6,795 bases of DNA, from NCBI GenBank assembly GCA_943329165.2, contig CALQCV020000106.1:1-6795 (forward strand), read 5' to 3'. A model generated the notes under the pieces. It was given only the letters and a program-made list of their open reading frames with translations. It did no database searches and was not told the DNA's origin. Origin of the DNA: Candidatus Nitrotoga sp. CP45 (GTDB lineage: Bacteria; Bacteroidota; Bacteroidia; Flavobacteriales; Flavobacteriaceae). Positions within the stretch are counted from its first letter, which is position 1; each line of letters starts with the position of its first letter. Below are positions 6,106-6,795 of the stretch, piece by piece. The position numbers and the translations under genes were made by a program.

Positions 6106-6795
6106 ATGACCACTCAGAATATTCATGATTTATTTTTAAAGTGTAGCAAAGTCTCAATTGATACAAGAAAGATTGAGCCAAACTCTTTTTTTGTTGCTAT
6201 TAAAGGCGAACGCTTTGATGCTAATACTTTTGCCAAAGAAGCATTAGAAAAAGGAGCAAGTTATGTTGTCATTGATAACGCAGACTATTATGTTGATGAC
6301 AGAACTATTCTGGTGAAGGATAGTTTGGAAACACTTCAATCCTTAGCTAAGTTTCACAGACAATATCTTAATCTTCCTATTATTGCTTTAACAGGAAGTA
6401 ATGGAAAGACAACGACCAAAGAATTAATTAATGTGGTGCTTTCCAAAAAGTTCAAGACCAAAGCGACGGTTGGAAATTTAAACAATCACATTGGTGTTCC
6501 GCTAACGTTATTATCATTCACTACTGAAACAAAATTCGGGATTGTAGAAATGGGTGCCAATCACCAAAAAGAGATTGAGTTTCTATGTGAAATTGCCCAA
6601 CCAGATTATGGTTATATTACTAATTTTGGCAAAGCGCATCTCGAAGGTTTTGGTGGAGTAGAAGGCGTAATAAAAGGGAAAAGTGAAATGTATACTTTTC
6701 TGAAATCCAATAACAAATCTGTGTTTGTAAATCTAGATGACGAAATTCAGAATCAAAAAACTGTAGATTTTAACAGAATTACCTTCAGTCAAAAA
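6106..6795 (+). CDS. murF: MurF, UDP-N-acetylmuramoyl-tripeptide--D-alanyl-D-alanine ligase, 5' part
   Basis: The first 230 codons of a gene that leaves the window at the right edge; MurF is usually about 420-450 residues. It is the cytoplasmic ATP-dependent ligase that adds D-Ala-D-Ala to UDP-MurNAc-tripeptide, the last cytoplasmic step of peptide-stem synthesis. N-terminal substrate-binding domain: SIDTR (17-21) and FFVAIKGERFDAN (28-40). Central ATPase domain: P-loop TGSNGKTTTK (96-105, Lys101), GNLNNHIGVPLTLL (123-136), EMGANHQKEI (148-157), ITNFGKAHLE (171-180), and IKGKSE (189-194), whose Lys192 aligns with the usual carbamylated lysine of Mur ligases. The NNHIGVP and EMGANH motifs favour MurF over MurC, MurD or MurE. 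The start ATG at 6106 gives a normal N-terminus; no Shine-Dalgarno is seen. The gene is intact as far as visible. I recall murF next to gldJ in flavobacteria; the two functions are not known to be linked. Confidence 0.93.
   Translation, partial: MTTQNIHDLFLKCSKVSIDTRKIEPNSFFVAIKGERFDANTFAKEALEKGASYVVIDNADYYVDDRTILVKDSLETLQSLAKFHRQYLNLPIIALTGSNGKTTTKELINVVLSKKFKTKATVGNLNNHIGVPLTLLSFTTETKFGIVEMGANHQKEIEFLCEIAQPDYGYITNFGKAHLEGFGGVEGVIKGKSEMYTFLKSNNKSVFVNLDDEIQNQKTVDFNRITFSQK

Noticed and set aside
1..6795. CRISPR arrays, insertion sequences, tRNA or rRNA genes, attachment sites, new defence systems
   Set aside because: No spaced direct repeats, transposase-like frames, clover-leaf sequences or rRNA motifs were seen; nearly all of the window is accounted for by porV, porU, gldJ and murF.

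Overview
The window looks like a chromosomal segment from a member of the Bacteroidota, most likely a Flavobacterium-like member of the Flavobacteriaceae. The evidence is AT-rich DNA, start sites without ordinary Shine-Dalgarno sequences, a recognisable type IX secretion system (T9SS) and gliding gene set, and promoter-like sequence of the Bacteroidota type (TTG near -33, TAnnTT(T)G near -7). These assignments rest on protein motifs read by eye; no database search was possible.

Left part, minus strand (1-4104): porU is a complete 1286-residue gene for a gingipain-like (C25) cysteine peptidase with a T9SS C-terminal domain. It is followed after 31 bases by the 5' end of porV, which runs off the left edge. 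The two read as an operon. In the T9SS, PorV binds the C-terminal domain of secreted cargo at the outer-membrane translocon, and PorU removes that domain at the cell surface.

Middle (4105-4302): a divergent, very AT-rich intergenic region. It holds a plausible gldJ promoter, a 9-bp perfect hairpin overlapping a second palindrome, and a tandem 7-mer that abuts the porU start codon.

Right part, plus strand (4303-6795): gldJ, encoding the FGE/SUMF1-fold lipoprotein of the gliding and T9SS machinery, is interrupted by one in-frame TAA (4987-4989). The reading frame on both sides is otherwise intact and clearly one gene, 578 codons including both stops. The stop lies at the edge of a low-complexity linker between the two halves of the FGE-like fold, directly after a strong Shine-Dalgarno-like AGGAGG. 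A 14-bp hairpin terminator follows gldJ. After it comes the first 230 codons of murF (UDP-MurNAc-tripeptide:D-Ala-D-Ala ligase), which runs off the right edge.

The order porV-porU / gldJ-murF matches an arrangement I recall from flavobacteria, so the locus as a whole is not new. The item most worth a second look is the interrupted gldJ: a sequencing error, a recent null mutation (predicting a non-gliding, T9SS-impaired strain), or a truly split or reinitiated gene.
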